Shown piece after piece: positions 46,708-54,428 of a DNA stretch of 64,000 bases (positions are counted from its first letter, which is position 1; every line of letters begins with the position of its first letter). Made by a program: the position numbers and the translations under genes. This stretch comes from Echinicola jeungdonensis (GTDB lineage: Bacteria; Bacteroidota; Bacteroidia; Cytophagales; Cyclobacteriaceae), in NCBI RefSeq assembly GCF_030409905.1, contig NZ_JAUFQT010000001.1, forward strand, positions 2,263,501-2,327,500, written 5' to 3'. The notes under the pieces are model-generated. The model searched no databases, was not told the origin of the DNA, and worked only from the letters and a program-made list of their open reading frames with translations.

Positions 46708-47739
46708 ATGAGTGTAATTGGAGGCGTAATGTTACATGCGGTAGGGGCTTCCTTTGCCGCCCTTTGCTATACCCCACAGAAAAAAGTATCCCAATGGTCC
46801 TGGCAAACTTATTGGCTGGCACAAGCTTTTGTTTGCTGGTTTCTTTTACCCATCATAGTGGCCTGGATCACCATCCCTGAACTAATGACGGTTTTGGAAA
46901 AAGCGCCATCTGATGCCATGTGGAAAGCATTTGGTCTGGGAATGGCCTATGGCGTGGGAGGTACAGCTTTTGGCATTGCCATCCGGTACATGGGGTTCTC
47001 CCTGACCTATGCCATTTCCATTGGCATCAGCTGTGTGGTGGGAACCTTATTGCCTCCATTTGTAAGGGGAGAATTGATGACCGTTTTGCAGCAGAATGGT
47101 GCCGAATGGATCATCACAGGAATGATTTTTGGAGTAGTAGGTATTGCCCTTTGTGGGTTGGCCGGCCGATACAAAGAAATAGATCTGGCCAAATCCCTGA
47201 AAACCCAGGATTCCAGCTTTTCTATAGGTAAAGGTTTGCCTCTGTGTTTATTGGCGGGGGTATTGTCTGCTCTTTATGGTTTTTCCATCGACCAAGGCCA
47301 ACCTATTGCTGAAGTTGCAGTAGAATATGGCGCAGGGGATTACCAAAGCAATGTGATTTACATCTTTTCAAATACCGGAGCATTTTTGGTGACTTTGATT
47401 TATTGTCTCTCCCTGCACCGCAAACAAGGTACTTTCAAAGAGTTTGTGGGAAAAGGAAAATCCCCATTGACCAGAAATTACATTTTTGCCATCATCACCG
47501 GTTTGTTGTGGTATTCCCAATTCTTCTTTTATGGCTTAGGCCATGTGAAGATGGGAGATTACAAATTTACAAGTTGGGCAGTGCATATGATCATGCTGGT
47601 GCTGTTCAGTACGGTAGCCGGTTTGGCTCTAAGGGAATGGGTGCATGCCAAAGGAAAAACCATTTGGACGCTGGCCCTGGCATTGGCCGTGCTCGTGGCT
47701 GCTGTATTGGCCCTGACCATTGGCAATTCCATGGCTTGA
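46708..47739 (+). CDS. RhaT-like L-rhamnose/proton symporter
   Basis: A 343-residue inner-membrane protein with about ten hydrophobic segments, matching the E. coli RhaT length of 344. Typical features: GVMLHAVGASFAALCYTP at the start, MAYGVGGTAFGIAIRYMG, GIALCGLAGRYKEI, LLAGVLSALYGFSIDQGQPI and LLWYSQFFFYGLGHVKMG. RhaT imports L-rhamnose or L-lyxose with a proton. It is 7 bases from the lactonase gene, which suggests that the cluster degrades a rhamnose-like sugar. The actual substrate could be another 6-deoxy sugar or sugar acid. Confidence 0.85.
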   Translation: MSVIGGVMLHAVGASFAALCYTPQKKVSQWSWQTYWLAQAFVCWFLLPIIVAWITIPELMTVLEKAPSDAMWKAFGLGMAYGVGGTAFGIAIRYMGFSLTYAISIGISCVVGTLLPPFVRGELMTVLQQNGAEWIITGMIFGVVGIALCGLAGRYKEIDLAKSLKTQDSSFSIGKGLPLCLLAGVLSALYGFSIDQGQPIAEVAVEYGAGDYQSNVIYIFSNTGAFLVTLIYCLSLHRKQGTFKEFVGKGKSPLTRNYIFAIITGLLWYSQFFFYGLGHVKMGDYKFTSWAVHMIMLVLFSTVAGLALREWVHAKGKTIWTLALALAVLVAAVLALTIGNSMA

Positions 47740-47746
47740 CAGTTTT

Positions 47747-47906
47747 TCGCCTAAACGCTAAGAACGCAAATTTGGGATGGGAGAAGTTATATTTTCGAAT
47801 GAGGAAATGGGTCATATTTCCCAAAACACCAAAATTCAAACGGATAGGATACCTTTAGGGTATTAGAATAAAAATCTTTGTGGGCCCTGCGCCTCCGCGA
47901 GAAAAA
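47747..47906. repeat. Dispersed CGCAAAG/CTTTGCG repeat, copy 5 (two facing modules)
   Basis: Left module TCGCCTAAACGCTAAGAACG then CAAA and right module ATCTTTGTGGGCCCTGCGCC then TCCGCGAGA face each other across about 100 bases. The right module ends 6 bases before the start codon at 47913. Confidence 0.7.
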
Positions 47907-47912
47907 TTCAAT

Positions 47913-48968
47913 ATGAACAAAAAAACTAAAATACAGGTCATCGGAGCGGGAGGGATTGTAAAAGATGCCCACCTGCCCGCTTATCAATTGGCTGGTTTTG
48001 AGGTAGCAGGAATTTTTGATTTGGATGTTTCCAAAGGGAAGGGTTTGGCAGATCAATTCGGGATTCCCCAGGTATTTGAAAACTTGGAAGATTTGGTAAA
48101 ACATGCTGATGAATCTACCATTTTTGATGTGGCTGTCCCTGGTAATGCCATGTTGAAAGTATTGGAAAAACTTCCCAATGGGGCCAGGGTATTGATCCAA
48201 AAACCCATGGGTGAAAACCTGGAAATGGCCAAAGACATTTTAACCTTGTGCAAAAAAAAGAAGTTGATTGCCGGAATCAATTTCCAGCTTCGTTATGCAC
48301 CCTTTATCCAAAAAGCCCGGGAAATCATCCAATCCGGAAAAATCGGGGATTTATGTGATATTGAAATTAATATCAATGTTTTTACCCCCTGGCACCTTTG
48401 GGAATTTTTATTCACCTCTCCAAGAGTAGAAATATTGTACCACAGCATCCATTATGTGGATTTGATCCGGTCTTTTTTGGGGGATCCAAAATGCGTTTAC
48501 GCCAAAACCACCAAACATCCCAAAATGGCCCAACTGGCCTCGGTGAGGAGCAATATCATTTTGGATTATGGAGAAATGGTCCGGGCCAATATCATAACCA
48601 ATCATGCCCATGATTTTGGTTTGAAAAACCAGCATTCCTATATCAAACTGGAAGGCACCAAAGGAGCCATCAAAATAGAACTGGGGCTGCTCAAAAATTA
48701 CCCGGAAGGGACGGAAGACCAATTCGAATGGATCCAATTGGAAGAGGGGAAGACTCCTAAGTGGAAAGAAGAAAAGATAAATGGTTCTTGGTTCCCACAT
48801 GCATTTATGGGTTCCATGGGAGAAATGATCAAGAGCTTGGAAGGTCCAGGTTATCAACCTGATAATAGTGTGGAAGACTGCATCCATACTATGGCCTGTG
48901 TGGAGGCGGCGCACCGATCTTCTGAAGAGGGTGGTGTGAAGTTGGGAGAGTTGCTGAGTGGAAATTGA
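47913..48968 (+). CDS. Gfo/Idh/MocA-family oxidoreductase
   Basis: A 351-residue cytoplasmic enzyme starting at the ATG at 47913 (MNKKTKIQVIGAGGIVKDAH). A GTG at 47880 would place the start inside repeat copy 5. The GxGG-type Rossmann motif VIGAGGIV is followed by VLIQKPMGENLEMAKDIL, with the conserved K-P of the active site, and by HSIHYVDLIRSFLGDP with the catalytic histidine. Likely a sugar or cyclitol dehydrogenase. It lies between the RhaT/lactonase genes and the RuBisCO-like operon and may make the oxidised sugar that feeds one or both. Its substrate is unknown. Confidence 0.85.
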   Translation: MNKKTKIQVIGAGGIVKDAHLPAYQLAGFEVAGIFDLDVSKGKGLADQFGIPQVFENLEDLVKHADESTIFDVAVPGNAMLKVLEKLPNGARVLIQKPMGENLEMAKDILTLCKKKKLIAGINFQLRYAPFIQKAREIIQSGKIGDLCDIEININVFTPWHLWEFLFTSPRVEILYHSIHYVDLIRSFLGDPKCVYAKTTKHPKMAQLASVRSNIILDYGEMVRANIITNHAHDFGLKNQHSYIKLEGTKGAIKIELGLLKNYPEGTEDQFEWIQLEEGKTPKWKEEKINGSWFPHAFMGSMGEMIKSLEGPGYQPDNSVEDCIHTMACVEAAHRSSEEGGVKLGELLSGN

Positions 48969-49140
48969 AGTTAAATCTTTTTAGAAGTTCACCTTTGACA
49001 GTCAACTGAGAACTCGTCCTTATACATCGTACCTCGTACTTTTCTCCTAGGTAAAAATGGGAGTTTCTCCAAAGCGTCTATTATTTAAAGGAATAAGGAT
49101 AAAAAAATGATTGTTCCTAATTGGAGCAGGTAAGTTCAGG

Positions 49141-49171
49141 ATGCTGTTATAAAGCAGCATAGCTACTTTTG
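49141..49171 (+). promoter_or_regulatory. Possible promoter with operator-like inverted repeat upstream of RuBisCO-like operon
   Basis: TACTTTTG at 49164-49171 matches the Bacteroidota -7 element TAnnTTTG. Immediately upstream, ATGCTG (49141-49146) and CAGCAT (49155-49160) form an inverted repeat with an 8-base spacer. It covers the place of the -33 element, where no exact TTG is found. A regulator could bind the repeat and block or aid polymerase. Unproven. Confidence 0.4.
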
Positions 49172-49199
49172 CTCACATAGGGTTTTATTAGGTTTTTTT

Positions 49200-49237
49200 A
49201 AGTAGGACGGGAGCTTTACTCCTGTCTTACTTTTTTT
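49200..49237 (+). terminator. Rho-independent terminator or attenuator before RuBisCO-like gene
   Basis: A 14-pair stem with two G-U pairs (49200-49213 with 49219-49232), a 5-base loop and a T tract to 49237. It ends the upstream transcript, or, if the promoter at 49164 is real, lies early in the operon leader and could act as an attenuator. Confidence 0.7.
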
Positions 49238-49286
49238 GATTTTCCTAATCCCTTTCCAACCCCACCACCCATTTTGACATTATATC

Positions 49287-50537
49287 ATGGAAAGAATTTC
49301 AGCCACATATTATATAGAAACCCCCTATGAAGTTGAAGCTGCCGCCCAAGTTTTGGCTGGCGAGCAATCCTCGGGGACATTTGTAGCCGTTCCAGGTGAA
49401 ACGGCTGAATTAAAACAACGCTTTGCCGCACAGGTAGAATCCATTGAGCCTTTAGAAGAGGTCAGCGAACCGGCCATCCCAGGAGCTGTTTCGCCTACTG
49501 GCAAATACAGAAGGGCAAGGATCAAGGTTTCCTGGTCTATTGAAAATTTTGGTTATAACCTTCCCACGATGATTTCCACCCTTCAGGGAAATTTATATGA
49601 AATCACCCAATTTACCGGCCTGAAGTTGATGGATCTGGAAGTTCCTGATTCCTTTGCCCGGCATTTTGCAGGGCCCAAGTTTGGCATAAAGGGTTGTAGG
49701 GATTTGACGGGTGTTCCAGAAGGAAGGCCTTTGATTGGAACCATTATCAAACCCAGTATCGGTATGAGTCCTGAAGAAACGGCTGCATTGGTGAAGGAAT
49801 TGGCAGAAGCAGGGATTGATTTTATTAAGGATGATGAACTGATGGCTTCTTCCGCTAATTCGCCATTTGACAAAAGGGTGGATGCCATCATGAAGGTGAT
49901 CAATGAGCATGCGGACAAAACCGGGAAAAAGGTCATGTATGCCTTCAATATTTCCGATGAAATCGATGCTATGCACAAACATTATGATAAGGTGGTACAA
50001 AGTGGTGGCACCTGTGCCATGATGAGCATCAACAGTGTAGGGCTGGCGGGGGTGAAATCCATTTGTGACCGGGGTGAGCTGGCAATTCACGCCCACAGAA
50101 ATGGCTGGGGAATGCTCAACAGGCATCCACTTTTAGGAATTGATTTTAGAGCATACCAAAAATTATGGCGATTGGCCGGGGTAGATCAACTCCATGTCAA
50201 TGGCATTCAAAATAAATTCTGGGAATCTGATGATTCGGTAGTCAACTCCATTGAAGGCTGTTTGACACCCCTGCTTGGTGGCTATCAGGTAATGCCAGTA
50301 GTTTCCTCCGGACAATGGGGAGGGCAAGCTCCCGAAACTTTCAGAAGGACCAAAACCACTGACTTGCTTTACATGGCAGGTGGAGGGATAATGGCTCATC
50401 CTGCTGGACCCGCTGGAGGGGTAAAAGCTTTGAAGCAAGCCTGGGAAGGTGCTGTCGATGGCCTTTCCGTGGAGGAAGTGGCGGAACAATATCCGGAGTT
50501 TGGTCTATCAGTTGAGAAATTTGGAAAGAAAAAATAA
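49287..50537 (+). CDS. RuBisCO-like protein (form IV type), possible transcarboxylase/hydrolase
   Basis: A 416-residue homologue of the RuBisCO large subunit. The active-site set is largely kept: K155 in TIIKPSIG (K175 of plant enzyme), K181, D183 and E184 in DFIKDDE (the carbamate lysine and metal ligands), H268/H270 in AIHAHRNG, H303 in QLHVNG, K310 in GIQNKFWE (loop 6 lysine) and the SSG and GGGIMAHPAG phosphate-site loops. The second lysine of the KPK motif is serine and the loop-6 sequence is divergent, so carboxylation of ribulose bisphosphate is unlikely. The kinase gene overlaps by one base (TAATG). RuBisCO-like proteins next to DUF1537 kinases are known in D-apionate degradation, where OiaX cleaves 3-oxo-isoapionate 4-phosphate to glycolate and 3-phosphoglycerate. 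A function of that kind is likely, the exact substrate unproven. Confidence 0.85.
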   Translation: MERISATYYIETPYEVEAAAQVLAGEQSSGTFVAVPGETAELKQRFAAQVESIEPLEEVSEPAIPGAVSPTGKYRRARIKVSWSIENFGYNLPTMISTLQGNLYEITQFTGLKLMDLEVPDSFARHFAGPKFGIKGCRDLTGVPEGRPLIGTIIKPSIGMSPEETAALVKELAEAGIDFIKDDELMASSANSPFDKRVDAIMKVINEHADKTGKKVMYAFNISDEIDAMHKHYDKVVQSGGTCAMMSINSVGLAGVKSICDRGELAIHAHRNGWGMLNRHPLLGIDFRAYQKLWRLAGVDQLHVNGIQNKFWESDDSVVNSIEGCLTPLLGGYQVMPVVSSGQWGGQAPETFRRTKTTDLLYMAGGGIMAHPAGPAGGVKALKQAWEGAVDGLSVEEVAEQYPEFGLSVEKFGKKK

Positions 50538-51919
50538 TGGCAAAACAAGCACCACTTTTATTGGCCTATTACGGGGATGATTTTACAGGCTCTTCGGATG
50601 CACTGGACTTCCTAAGCCGTGCCGGAGTGAAAACGGTGCTATTTATCGCGCCTCCCACACCTGAACAATTGGCCAGGTATGAAGGGATTGAGGCCATTGG
50701 GATTGCTGGGATGACCCGTTCCATGAACCCGGAGGACATGGAAAAAGAATTAAAAGTGGCTTTTTCGGCACTAAAAGACTCTGGCGCTGCACAAGTACAT
50801 TATAAAGTTTGTTCCACCTTTGATTCCTCTCCCAAGATCGGAAGCATTGGAAAAGCCATAGATGTTGGCGCGAAAATTTTTAACCACAATTATATTACCC
50901 TTTTGGTAGCTGCACCCCAACTGGGACGTTATTGTGCCTTTGGAAACCTTTTTGCCCGGATGGGTATAGGCAGCCAGGGAGAAATCCATAGACTGGATCG
51001 TCATCCATCCATGAGCAAACACCCCACCACTCCTGTTGATGAAAGTGACCTTAGGTTACATTTGGGCAAGCAAACCGACAAGAAAGTTGGATTGGTAGAT
51101 ATTCTGGAAGTGGAGGGAGAGGAAGCAAGCTTGGAAAAAGCCCTTCTTAGGGAACTGGAAGATCAAGCGGAAGTGGTCCTTTTTGATGCCCTTTATCCTG
51201 ATCAAATGCCAAAAATCGGCCGTTTAATTGACCAGGCTGGGCAAGAGAAAACCCATTTTTCGGTGGGATCTTCAGGTGTAGAAATGGCCTTGGGAGCTTA
51301 TTGGAAATACAAAGGGAAAATTGATCAGGAAATCAATTGGTCCCATCCTGGTAGGGCTACACCTATGTTGGTAGTTTCAGGAAGCGGGAGTCCGGTGACT
51401 TCAGGACAGATTTCCTGGGCCTTGGACCACGGATTTGAAGGTGTAGCCTTGGATCCGGAAAAAGTGATAGCTGAGAAAAATGGGTTGGATGGATATGTGG
51501 AGGAAGTAAAAGCAAAAATGGCTGCAGGGAAAAGTGTGGTCATCCATACTGCCTTGGGGAGTGATGATCCCAGGATGGCGCTTACCAAAAAGCTGTTGAC
51601 TCAAAATGGAATAGCTTCAGAGGAAGTTTCCAGTAAAACTGCTGATTTATTTGGGAAAGCCCTGGGAAGTATAGCCCGCCAGGTGGCTCAGGAAATTAGG
51701 TATCAAAGATTATTGATCGCTGGAGGAGATACTTCCAGCAAGGTGGCCAGAGTTTTGGGCATTGAAGCAGTGGAGATGATTGCTCCTCTTGTTCCCGGTG
51801 CCCCATTATGTAAAGCTTTTGCCCCGGGATCTCCTTTGGATGGAGTTGAAGTGAACTTTAAAGGTGGCCAGGTGGGAGCGGAAGATTACTTTGGCAGTGT
51901 AGAAAAAGGTGAAAATTAA
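50537..51919 (+). CDS. DUF1537 four-carbon/branched acid-sugar kinase
   Basis: A 460-residue kinase of the DUF1537 family. The N-terminal sugar-binding domain opens YYGDDFTGSSDALDFLSRAG, the standard signature, and has HYKVCSTFDSSPKIGSIG. The C-terminal nucleotide-binding domain contains GSGSPVTSGQI, AGGDTSSKVARVLG and APLVPGAPLC. The family phosphorylates oxo-tetronates, threonate/erythronate, and 3-oxo-isoapionate. The start codon overlaps the stop codon of the RuBisCO-like gene by one base, so both proteins should be made in step and act in sequence: the kinase makes the phosphorylated oxo-acid and the RuBisCO-like protein cleaves it. Length is normal. Confidence 0.87.
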   Translation: MAKQAPLLLAYYGDDFTGSSDALDFLSRAGVKTVLFIAPPTPEQLARYEGIEAIGIAGMTRSMNPEDMEKELKVAFSALKDSGAAQVHYKVCSTFDSSPKIGSIGKAIDVGAKIFNHNYITLLVAAPQLGRYCAFGNLFARMGIGSQGEIHRLDRHPSMSKHPTTPVDESDLRLHLGKQTDKKVGLVDILEVEGEEASLEKALLRELEDQAEVVLFDALYPDQMPKIGRLIDQAGQEKTHFSVGSSGVEMALGAYWKYKGKIDQEINWSHPGRATPMLVVSGSGSPVTSGQISWALDHGFEGVALDPEKVIAEKNGLDGYVEEVKAKMAAGKSVVIHTALGSDDPRMALTKKLLTQNGIASEEVSSKTADLFGKALGSIARQVAQEIRYQRLLIAGGDTSSKVARVLGIEAVEMIAPLVPGAPLCKAFAPGSPLDGVEVNFKGGQVGAEDYFGSVEKGEN

Positions 51920-51942
51920 GTGTAATAGAAAAACAGATCATT

Positions 51943-52605
51943 ATGCAAAAAGATAAAACATTAGGATTGATCCATACTTCGGCAACATTGGTGCCTATAT
52001 TCCAAAAGCTTTGTGAGGAGCATTTGCCAGGAGTAAAAGTGTTCAATATTGTAGACGACAGCTTAATAAAAGATGTGATCAACAAAGGTAAGTTGACCCA
52101 GCAAACTGCCAGAAGAGTGGTTGATTATGTAGGGTCGGCAGAAACCGCAGGTGCTGACCAGATCATGGTTACCTGTTCCTCCATTGGAGCGGCGGTAGAA
52201 GCTTCAGAAGCATTGACTCAGGTGCCTGTAATAAGGGTAGACCAACCAATGGCAGATTTGGCCATTAAAACAGGTAAAAAAATTGGAGTAGTTGCCACTT
52301 TACCTACTACCTTGGAACCCACTTCAGACTTGGTAGAAAGAAGAGCGAAAGTTTTAGGAAAAAAAATCGAACTGACTGCTAAGCTATGTGAAGGGGCTTT
52401 CGAAGCCTTGATGGGAGGAGATCCGGAAAAGCATGACCAGATGGTTGCAGAAGCGTTGAAAGCACTATCTAAAGAAGTGGATGTGATCTTATTGGCCCAA
52501 GCCTCTATGGCCAGGGTGGTGGAAACCTTAGATGAGGAAGATAAAAAAGTGCCAATCGTGGCCAGTCCACCAGAAGCAGTAAAATATTTAGCTTCCATCC
52601 AATAA
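51943..52605 (+). CDS. Aspartate/glutamate racemase-family protein
   Basis: A 220-residue cytoplasmic protein of the Asp/Glu/hydantoin racemase fold. It has the first catalytic cysteine in VTCSSIGAAVE (near residue 75). At the usual place of the second cysteine it reads VILLAQASMARV, so a two-base cysteine mechanism as in glutamate racemase is not expected. The QASMA form appears to belong to a subfamily whose reactions are poorly known. It lies 23 bases after the kinase gene and 10 bases before the transporter gene, in the same operon. It may epimerise, decarboxylate or isomerise an acid intermediate of the pathway. Substrate unknown. Confidence 0.8.
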   Translation: MQKDKTLGLIHTSATLVPIFQKLCEEHLPGVKVFNIVDDSLIKDVINKGKLTQQTARRVVDYVGSAETAGADQIMVTCSSIGAAVEASEALTQVPVIRVDQPMADLAIKTGKKIGVVATLPTTLEPTSDLVERRAKVLGKKIELTAKLCEGAFEALMGGDPEKHDQMVAEALKALSKEVDVILLAQASMARVVETLDEEDKKVPIVASPPEAVKYLASIQ

Positions 52606-52615
52606 ACTATCCCTT

Positions 52616-53947
52616 ATGCAGCTTGTAAGAAAGTCTCTTTTGTATATTTCCGGACTGCTATTGGTCGTAATGCTCTTTGCCATTATGGGAGGTTTTACCT
52701 CCATTTGGCAAGTTACTGCTGTGGGGTTTTGTGTGGCTTTTTCTTTGGGAATGGGATCCTTTGAAAAATGGAAAGGCTACCAATACACGGCTTGGATCAT
52801 GACTGCAGTAGTTGCCGGGATGATCTATCCGGAGGCTTTCTTGCAATGGGGTGATTTTGACCTTCGCAACAAATGGGTGATCCTGTTTGTGGTGCAAGGG
52901 GTAATGTTTGGCATGGGTATCCAGATGAGCTTAAGGGACTTTTCCAATTTGGCCACCACAGGAAAAGGGGTCCTGGTTGGATTGCTCAGCCAATTTTCCA
53001 TTATGCCCTTGATTGGTTTTATGCTCACCCAAATATTTGATTTTGATCCTGAAATTGCTGCTGGGATCATTCTGATGGGAGCATGCAGCAGTGGATTGGC
53101 TTCCAATGTGATGGTTTACCTTGCCAGGGCCAATCTGGTCTTGTCCGTAACGGTGACGGCCATGGCGACCATGCTGGCCCCATTAATGACTCCGTTTTGG
53201 ATGAAAACACTGGCGGGCACCCTGATTGATATTGAATTTATCAGTATGATGATGAGTATCATCAAAATTGTTTTGGTACCCATTGGAGCCGCCTTGTTGC
53301 ATGACTTTTTGAAACATGCACCTACCCGGTATAAATCCAAAATATATGGAGTAGCGGCCTTTGTCGCTGTTTATTTAGCAGCACTTCCCCTGGGGCTTTG
53401 GGAATATTTCTCCAATGCCTTTACCGCTCCAGCCCTTCAGTCGCTTGAGATTTTCACTTTCTTTATGGGGGCAATAGTTTTTGGGGTGTTGTACCATGTG
53501 GCAACTCGATATATTAGGAGGTTGGATCAATTGATGCCTTATATTTCCATGTTCGGTATTGTTTACTTCACCACGGTAACTACTGCGGCTGGAAGGGACA
53601 ATTTACTTCAAGTAGGAGTTTTACTTTTTATGGCAAGCGTAATTCACAATGGCTTGGGGTATTTCTTTGGCTATTGGCTTAGCCGCTTGTTAGGATTGGA
53701 TGTCAACTCTGCCCGTTCTATGGCCTTGGAAGTGGGGTTGCAAAATGGAGGAATGGCCTCCGGATTGGCCGGTTCCATGGGGAAATTGGGAACCGTTGGT
53801 TTGGCACCAGCAGTATTTAGCCCCTGGATGAATATTTCTGGTTCCATTTTGGCCAATTATTGGCGCAAAAAATCTTTAAAGGAAGAAGCAGAAGAGGAAG
53901 AACAAGAGGCAAAGGAAAAAATCAAAGAGCCCATTTCAGCAGAATAG
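52616..53947 (+). CDS. BASS-type (bile acid:sodium symporter superfamily) organic acid transporter
   Basis: A 443-residue inner-membrane protein. Two N-terminal hydrophobic segments precede a BASS-like core: FGMGIQMSLRDFSNLATTGK, MGACSSGLASNVMVYLARAN, and MALEVGLQNGGMASGLAGSM near the C-terminus, the repeated crossover regions that bind sodium. The tail after residue 418 is highly charged (EEAEEEEQEAKEK). BASS proteins carry organic anions such as bile acids, pantoate and keto acids with sodium. As the last gene of the operon, 10 bases after the racemase-family gene, it probably imports the acid sugar degraded by the RuBisCO-like/kinase pair. Confidence 0.82.
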   Translation: MQLVRKSLLYISGLLLVVMLFAIMGGFTSIWQVTAVGFCVAFSLGMGSFEKWKGYQYTAWIMTAVVAGMIYPEAFLQWGDFDLRNKWVILFVVQGVMFGMGIQMSLRDFSNLATTGKGVLVGLLSQFSIMPLIGFMLTQIFDFDPEIAAGIILMGACSSGLASNVMVYLARANLVLSVTVTAMATMLAPLMTPFWMKTLAGTLIDIEFISMMMSIIKIVLVPIGAALLHDFLKHAPTRYKSKIYGVAAFVAVYLAALPLGLWEYFSNAFTAPALQSLEIFTFFMGAIVFGVLYHVATRYIRRLDQLMPYISMFGIVYFTTVTTAAGRDNLLQVGVLLFMASVIHNGLGYFFGYWLSRLLGLDVNSARSMALEVGLQNGGMASGLAGSMGKLGTVGLAPAVFSPWMNISGSILANYWRKKSLKEEAEEEEQEAKEKIKEPISAE

Positions 53948-54428
53948 GAAGGACGATCATTTGAGTATATTTTTTCGCATCTTAAGTTTTCTCATATATT
54001 AATCCATTCCTGATATTGGGGTTAAAAAGGTTTACTTTTCAATCGGTTATTTGTTTAACTGAAATGGACATAGTTGATTTATTATCATTGATTTTTTCAG
54101 CAACAATAGTTTTTTCGAAAGCAGATTCCATGATTTTCAAATTTCAAATCACCAATAACAATAAATTCACTTTTCATGGAGTTTTCAGTATAATAATGAG
54201 GTGACTTTTCCCCTTTTTGAACTTGCTATTTATTTGTTAAAAATATTTAAATAAAACCTTGAGATAATTCCACCTTGCAATAACAAGTGCTTTAATTTGT
54301 TTGTTTAAGCTTTTAAAAATACTTTTAGTAATAATTTTTATGGCACCTGCCAAATGGAAAATGGATGACCAGAAATTGTTTTTAATCGTTTAACAGATAA
54401 TAAAACCTAAATCATAACATATCCCAAT
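53948..54428. other. AT-rich gap before the M16 peptidase genes
   Basis: About 480 bases without a gene I can support. A 62-codon plus-strand frame at 54016 shows no family features. The promoter of the peptidase operon should be near the right end; TTAATTTG at 54292-54299 is close to a -7 element but lacks a well-spaced TTG. Confidence 0.5.

Noticed and set aside
49593..50126. 177-codon minus-strand frame inside the RuBisCO-like gene
   Set aside because: Antisense shadow; the plus strand holds the conserved RuBisCO-fold active-site motifs at the same positions.
49287..50537. True RuBisCO and carbon fixation by the Calvin cycle
   Set aside because: The second lysine of the KPK motif and the loop-6 sequence are altered, no phosphoribulokinase is seen, and the neighbour is an acid-sugar kinase.
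54016..54204. 62-codon plus-strand frame before the M16 genes
   Set aside because: AT-rich, no domain, no convincing promoter; composition fits non-coding DNA.
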